This document shows, piece after piece, positions 20,490 through 24,396 of a stretch of DNA of 24,396 nucleotides (positions are counted from its first letter, which is position 1; the number at the start of each line of letters is the position of its first letter). Under the pieces are notes generated by a model. The model had not been told where the DNA came from. It saw only the letters and a list, made by a program, of their open reading frames with translations, and ran no database searches. The translations under genes were made by a program, and so were the position numbers. Origin of the DNA: an uncultured Oscillospiraceae bacterium (GTDB taxonomy: Bacteria > Bacillota > Clostridia > Oscillospirales > Oscillospiraceae); NCBI GenBank assembly GCA_934597125.1, contig CAKTQM010000023.1, forward strand, positions 1 to 24,396. The letters are read 5' to 3'.

Positions 20490-22490
20490 TCAGCTCACGT
20501 CGATCATGTCCATGTATTTATGGCCGTTTTCCGCAATATATTCCTTTCGTCCGGAGAGGTTGTCGCCCAGCAGCAGATCGAAGACCCGGGCGGTCTCCTC
20601 GGCATCAGCGGGCAGCACCTTGATAAGGCGCCGTGTCTCGGGGTTCATGGTGGTCAGCCACATCATCTCCGGATCGTTTTCGCCAAGGCCCTTGGAGCGG
20701 TCGATCTTCACCTTTTTTCCCTCCAGTGAACGGAGGATATCCGCCTTTTCCTTTTCGGAATAGGCAAACCAGGTCTTTTCGGCGGCCTTGTCCTTATAGG
20801 TGATCTCAAACAAAGGCGTTTCCGCGATGTAAACCTTGCCCTCCCGAATCAGGGTGGGGCACAGGCGGTAGAGCATGGTGAGGATCAGGGTGCGGATCTG
20901 GAAGCCGTCCACATCGCCATCGGTACAGATGACCACCTTGCTCCAGCGGAGGTTGTTGATGTCGAACTGGTTCAGATCCTTCACCGCCTTGCCGGACACC
21001 TCCACGCCGCAGCCCAGCACCTTCATCAAATCGGTGATCACGTCGCTTTTGAAAATACGGGGATAGTCGGCTTTCAGACAGTTGAGGATCTTGCCGCGGA
21101 CGGGCATCAGCCCTTGAAATTCCGCGTCGCGGGACTGTTTACAGGCGCCCAATGCGGAGTCACCCTCCACGATGTACAGCTCACGGCGCTCCACATCCTT
21201 GGTGCGGCAATCCACAAACTTCTGCACACGGTTGGCAATGTCGATTTTTTCGGTGAGCTTTTTCTTCTGGTTGATGCGGGTCTTTTCCGCCGTTTCGCGA
21301 CTGCGTTTGTTAATGAGCACCTGCGCGGCGATCTTCTCGGCGGCGTCGCGGTTCTCAATGAAATAGATCTCCAGACGGTTGCGGAGAAATTCCGCCATGG
21401 CGTCCTGAATGAACTTGTTGGTGATGGCCTTTTTGGTCTGATTCTCGTAGCTGGTCTGGGTGGAGAAGTTGTTGCTGACCAGGATCAGACAGTCCTGCAC
21501 GTCGGGATAGGTGATCTTGGCCTCGGATTTCAGATACTTGTTGTTCTCCCGCAGGTATTTGTCGATGGCGCCCACCAGCGCAAGGCGGGTTGCCTTTTCC
21601 GGGCTGCCGCCATGCTCCAGAAAGCTGGAGTTGTGATAGTGCTCCACAACAGACACGCGGTTGGAGAAGCACAGTGCCACGCTGAGCTTCACCTTATATT
21701 CCGCCTTGTCGGCGCGGTCGCGGCCGCGGCGCTCCGCCTCCCAGAACACCGGCTCAGTGAGGGCGTCGTCCCCCGCCAACTCGGCGATATAGTCCTGGAT
21801 GCCGCGGGGATAGAGAAACTCCTCGGTTTCAAACTTGCCCGCCGCCGTCTCATTCAGCAGCCGGAAGGTAACGCCGGCGTTAACCACCGCCTGACGCTTC
21901 ATGGCGTCCCGATAGTAGTCCAGGGGCACAGCGATGTCGGTGAATACCTCCAGATCCGGCAGCCAGCGGATGCGGGTGCCGGTCTTTTTCTTGTTGGCGG
22001 TTAGCTCCTTCACTTGAAGGCCGCCGATATTCTCGCCCTTCTCAAAATGGAGGTCGTATTCCTTGCCGCCGCGCCAGACGGTGACATCCATGTACGCCGA
22101 GGCGTACTGTGTAGCGCAGGAGCCAAGGCCGTTGAGTCCCAGAGAGAATTCGTAATTCTCGCTGTTCTCGTTGTCGTATTTGCCGCCGGCATACAGCTCG
22201 CAGAACACCAGCTCCCAGTTAAAGCGGCCCTCTTTCTCGTTCCAGTCCACGGGGCAGCCGCGGCCCATGTCCTCCACCTGCACGGACTTGTCCAGATAGC
22301 GGGTAACGGTAATCAGGCTGCCGTGGCCCTCGCGGGCTTCGTCGATGGAATTGGAGAGGATCTCGAACACCGCATGCTCGCAGCCCTCCAGTCCGTCGGA
22401 GCCAAAAATAACGCCCGGGCGCTTTCGGACACGATCCGCGCCCTTCAGGCTGGTAATACTGTCGTCGCTATATACGTTCTTCTTTGGCAT
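20490..22490 (-). CDS. parE: type IIA topoisomerase subunit B (ParE/GyrB-like, divergent)
   Basis: The 666-residue protein has a GHKL ATPase domain: VRKRPGVIFGS (21-31), catalytic Glu43 and Mg-binding Asn47 in FEILSNSIDEA, DMGRGCPVD in place of DNGRGIPVD, and GLNGLGSCATQYAS in place of GLHGVG. A TOPRIM domain follows: EGDSALGACKQSRD instead of EGDSAGGSAKQGRD, then GKILN, DGDVDGFQIRTL and LYRLCPTL. The catalytic acidic residues are kept. ATP binding drives strand passage by the A2B2 enzyme. The start at 22490 has GGAGG 10 nt upstream; the frame is open 94 codons further, but that part covers the promoter. The changed motifs mark it as a paralogue of canonical GyrB. Confidence 0.9.
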   Translation of the reverse strand: MPKKNVYSDDSITSLKGADRVRKRPGVIFGSDGLEGCEHAVFEILSNSIDEAREGHGSLITVTRYLDKSVQVEDMGRGCPVDWNEKEGRFNWELVFCELYAGGKYDNENSENYEFSLGLNGLGSCATQYASAYMDVTVWRGGKEYDLHFEKGENIGGLQVKELTANKKKTGTRIRWLPDLEVFTDIAVPLDYYRDAMKRQAVVNAGVTFRLLNETAAGKFETEEFLYPRGIQDYIAELAGDDALTEPVFWEAERRGRDRADKAEYKVKLSVALCFSNRVSVVEHYHNSSFLEHGGSPEKATRLALVGAIDKYLRENNKYLKSEAKITYPDVQDCLILVSNNFSTQTSYENQTKKAITNKFIQDAMAEFLRNRLEIYFIENRDAAEKIAAQVLINKRSRETAEKTRINQKKKLTEKIDIANRVQKFVDCRTKDVERRELYIVEGDSALGACKQSRDAEFQGLMPVRGKILNCLKADYPRIFKSDVITDLMKVLGCGVEVSGKAVKDLNQFDINNLRWSKVVICTDGDVDGFQIRTLILTMLYRLCPTLIREGKVYIAETPLFEITYKDKAAEKTWFAYSEKEKADILRSLEGKKVKIDRSKGLGENDPEMMWLTTMNPETRRLIKVLPADAEETARVFDLLLGDNLSGRKEYIAENGHKYMDMIDVS

Positions 22491-22815
22491 AGGGGAAAAA
22501 CCTCCAAGGATGGTAGGAATATTGTCATCATACGCGATATATTGTACCGCATTTCTGCTTCCGGCGCAAGGGGCTTGCTGTCGGAAGGCGCTGTTTCGGG
22601 GGTGGTTTTCGTGGAAAAGTTGACGCGCGGCACGAAAAATAATGGAAAGGCAACCGGAGAAATTCACTGTGTAAACAGGGTTTTTCACACTTTCCACATC
22701 TTTTTCCACCGTTGTTATGTTAACTGGTTTTTTGCGGAAATGTTGCGATTTTTTGCTGTAAAAACCTGCCATTTCCCGTTTATTTTTGAAAAATGCGCTC
22801 TACGCCGCAAGAAAA
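22491..22815. other. AT-rich intergenic region upstream of the topoisomerase operon
   Basis: The 377-nt gap between the topoisomerase B gene and rnfB holds its promoter near 22541-22569 and the rnf terminator at 22816-22847. Between them is an AT-rich stretch (about 22620-22800) with short pyrimidine-rich motifs such as TTTTTCACA and CTTTCCACA, loosely similar to DnaA boxes. I see no convincing gene on either strand. Confidence 0.5.
22541..22569 (-). promoter_or_regulatory. promoter of the topoisomerase B/A genes
   Basis: On the minus strand TTGCGC (22564-22569), a 17-nt spacer, and TACAAT (22541-22546), about 51 nt before the ATG. Confidence 0.6.
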
Positions 22816-22847
22816 GACAGGGTATGCGTTTTCACGCATACCCTGTC
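22816..22847 (-). terminator. terminator of the rnf operon
   Basis: A perfect 14-bp stem GACAGGGTATGCGT/ACGCATACCCTGTC with loop TTTC (GAAA on the transcribed strand), followed on the minus strand by TTTTCTT. It lies 20 nt after the rnfB stop, so rnfB is the last gene of its operon. Confidence 0.9.
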
Positions 22848-22867
22848 GGGTGGATCATACGCTTGCC

Positions 22868-23776
22868 TTATTCGGCCTTGGGAGCCTCGGCAGCGGCAGC
22901 CTCCTTCGCGGCCTTTTCAGCAGCGGCCTTCTTTTCGGCAGCAGCCTTCTGGGCAGCCTTGAACTTCTCCTTCTCCTCGGGGGTGGGGATGGGCTCAATG
23001 GCGTTGCGGGGGCAGGCCTTGGCGCACATGGTGCAGTTGCGGCACTTGCTGTAGTCGATGACGGCCACGTTATTCTCCACGTGGATGGCATCGAACTTGC
23101 AGGTACGCTCGCACATGCCGCAGGCGATGCAGCTGGCGGCGCAGACCTTGGTAACAGCGGGGCCCTTGTCCTTGTTGGAGCAATTGACGAACACCTTCTG
23201 CTTGTAGGGCACCTCCACGATCAGGTGGTGCGGGCAGGCAGCGCGGCAGGCGCCGCAGTTGGTGCACTTTTCCTTATCCACAACAGCAACACCGTTCTCA
23301 ACATGGATGGCGTCAAACTTACAGGCAGCCACACAGGAGCCGAAGCCGAAGCAGCCGTACTTGCAGGCCTTGGCGTCGCCGCCGCAGACCTTGGTGGCAG
23401 CCAGACAATCCTTCACGCCGCGATACTCGAAGTTATCCTTGGCGTTGCAGCCGCCGTTGCACAGCACGTGCGCCACCATCTTGTCACCGGAGGGAGCCTC
23501 CATGCCCATGATGGCCGCGATCTTGGCGGCATTTTCGGGGCCGGCGGGGGCGCAGGCGGTGACGGGAGCCTTCCCGGCCAGAATGGCCTCGGCGCAGCCG
23601 CCGCAGCCGGGATAGCCGCAGCCGCCGCAGTTGGCGCCGGCCAGACATGCCTGAATCTCAGGCAGGCGGGGATCGACCTCGACCTCAAACACCTTGGCGG
23701 CAACGGCCAGGATCAGGCCGAACACGATGGCCAGAGCGCCCAGAACGACGATCGCCCAAATCAAAGTCATACTCAT
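22868..23776 (-). CDS. rnfB: Rnf complex subunit RnfB (iron-sulfur)
   Basis: The 302-residue protein has an N-terminal membrane helix (about residues 4-27), a four-cysteine Fe-S segment ANCGGCGYPGCGGCAEAI, and several ferredoxin-like clusters (CGGDAKACKYGCFGFGSC; CTNCGACRAACPHHL; CIACGMCERTCKF; CRNCTMCAKACPRN). RnfB is the likely entry point for electrons from reduced ferredoxin into the membrane complex that pumps Na+ or H+ while reducing NAD+. The tail (about 270-302) is a low-complexity Ala/Lys/Glu helix. AGGAGG lies 9 nt before the ATG. It follows rnfA by 14 nt, the usual order in Clostridia, where rnfB ends the operon. Confidence 0.96.
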   Translation of the reverse strand: MSMTLIWAIVVLGALAIVFGLILAVAAKVFEVEVDPRLPEIQACLAGANCGGCGYPGCGGCAEAILAGKAPVTACAPAGPENAAKIAAIMGMEAPSGDKMVAHVLCNGGCNAKDNFEYRGVKDCLAATKVCGGDAKACKYGCFGFGSCVAACKFDAIHVENGVAVVDKEKCTNCGACRAACPHHLIVEVPYKQKVFVNCSNKDKGPAVTKVCAASCIACGMCERTCKFDAIHVENNVAVIDYSKCRNCTMCAKACPRNAIEPIPTPEEKEKFKAAQKAAAEKKAAAEKAAKEAAAAEAPKAE

Positions 23777-23790
23777 TCTTCTCTACCTCC

Positions 23791-24378
23791 TTACCAGACC
23801 TTCAGGCCGCTGAAGCCCATGAAGGCCAGCGCCATCAGGCCGGCGGTGACCAGCGCGATGGGGAAGCCGTCAAAGGCCTTGGGGTTGTCGCTGGAGACCT
23901 CCAGCTGCTCACGGACGGCCGCGAACAGGAAGATGGCCAGCAGGAAGCCCAGACCGCCGGTGATACCGTAGACCACAGACTCGATGAAGTTGTAATCATT
24001 CTGGGTGTTCAGCAGAGCCACGCCCAGAACGGCGCAGTTGGTGGTGATCAGAGGCAGGTACACACCCAGGGCGGTGTACAGGGTGGGGATGTTCTTTTTC
24101 AGGAACATTTCCACGAACTGCACCAGACCGGCGATGACCAGAATGTAGGCCACGGTCTGCATAAAGGCCAGGTTCAGGGGGACCAGCACCAGATTCACCA
24201 GATAGCAGAACGCGGAGGCCAGACCCATAACGAAGGTCACGGCGGCGCCCATGCCGACGGCGGTGTCGATCTTCTTGGACACGCCCAGGAAGGGGCAGAT
24301 GCCCAGGAACTGGGAGAAAATAAAGTTATTGGTCAGAATAGCGCCAAGAGAAATGGCGAGCAAAGTAGTAACAGACAT
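23791..24378 (-). CDS. rnfA: Rnf complex subunit RnfA (integral membrane)
   Basis: The 195-residue protein has about six membrane helices and RnfA-family signatures: [21 protein letters not shown] near the N-terminus and [16 protein letters not shown] in the middle; each holds a conserved cysteine thought to share a buried Fe-S cluster with RnfE. It is part of the ion-translocating core of the ferredoxin:NAD+ oxidoreductase. Its ribosome site (AAGGAGG) lies within the last codons of the upstream gene, 3 nt after whose stop it begins. It ends 14 nt before rnfB. Confidence 0.97.
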   Translation of the reverse strand: MSVTTLLAISLGAILTNNFIFSQFLGICPFLGVSKKIDTAVGMGAAVTFVMGLASAFCYLVNLVLVPLNLAFMQTVAYILVIAGLVQFVEMFLKKNIPTLYTALGVYLPLITTNCAVLGVALLNTQNDYNFIESVVYGITGGLGFLLAIFLFAAVREQLEVSSDNPKAFDGFPIALVTAGLMALAFMGFSGLKVW

Positions 24379-24381
24379 AAC

Positions 24382-24396
24382 TTACTTGGCCTCCTT
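24382..24396 (-). CDS. last codons of the upstream rnf gene, probably rnfE (cut by window edge)
   Basis: The minus strand reads AAG GAG GCC AAG TAA at the edge, giving KEAK and a stop 3 nt before rnfA. The assignment to rnfE rests only on the usual clostridial order rnfC-D-G-E-A-B, not on sequence similarity. Confidence 0.4.
   Translation of the reverse strand, partial: KEAK

Noticed and set aside
22670..22740. Cluster of loosely DnaA-box-like motifs (TTTTTCACA, CTTTCCACA) suggesting a replication origin
   Set aside because: No motif matches TTATCCACA exactly, there is no dnaA, dnaN or rpmH nearby, and the AT-rich stretch is explained as an ordinary promoter-bearing spacer.
22868..22970. 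Ala/Lys/Glu-rich tail of RnfB as a novel domain
   Set aside because: Low-complexity charged tails are common in long RnfB proteins, and nothing in it suggests a specific function.

Overview
The window is a chromosomal segment of a GC-rich, low-oxygen Firmicute, most likely a gut Clostridia of the Oscillospiraceae/Ruminococcaceae type. This is inferred from a CIRCE-controlled groESL operon, a clostridial-type RnfB with many ferredoxin motifs next to RnfA, Gram-positive style AGGAGG ribosome sites, and dispersed hairpin repeats of a kind I associate from memory with that group. Genus is not resolved.

Layout. 1-95 holds the last codons of a tyrosine recombinase, followed by short direct repeats and then three tRNA genes on the minus strand (Val-CAC, Glu-UUC, Met-CAU) read from one strong promoter; this looks like the edge of an element that extends to the left of the window. 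780-1505 is a lipoprotein gene that converges on groEL and groES (1555-3676, minus), which are controlled by CIRCE. 3847-5110 holds a diacylglycerol-kinase-family gene between two same-orientation copies of a roughly 120-nt multi-hairpin repeat. A THUMP-domain rRNA methyltransferase (minus) and an XRE/NfeD fusion gene (plus) diverge at about 6250-6510; the fusion is followed by an SPFH/stomatin gene and a DUF6440-like gene. 8679-9772 encodes a small membrane protein and two paralogous zinc-ribbon proteins.

9873-12261 is a regulatory stretch. A LysR regulator diverges from a small membrane-protein gene through overlapping promoters. An XRE repressor diverges from a zinc-ribbon/DUF4352 membrane protein through an intergenic region with two 16-bp operator-like repeats; that cassette is visibly more AT-rich than its surroundings.

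12534-16269 is a plus-strand run: mnmE (tRNA wobble modification), prmA (L11 methylation) and an FAD-dependent dehydrogenase. The remaining genes are on the minus strand: a membrane-anchored C39-like peptidase, tRNA-Gly(GCC), a lipoprotein, a divergent topoisomerase IV/gyrase-type pair (A subunit 18089-20329, B subunit 20490-22490), then after an AT-rich 377-nt gap rnfB, rnfA and the last codons of a gene that is probably rnfE.

Most of the window is ordinary housekeeping sequence. The items that most merit a second look are the repeat family whose variable stem changes sequence but keeps pairing, the in-frame XRE-NfeD fusion that retains a gene-boundary-like ribosome site, the six-hairpin spacer between groES and groEL, the self-contained XRE/zinc-ribbon cassette, and the divergent topoisomerase pair with altered signature motifs. 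I did not find a clearly new defence or mobile system.
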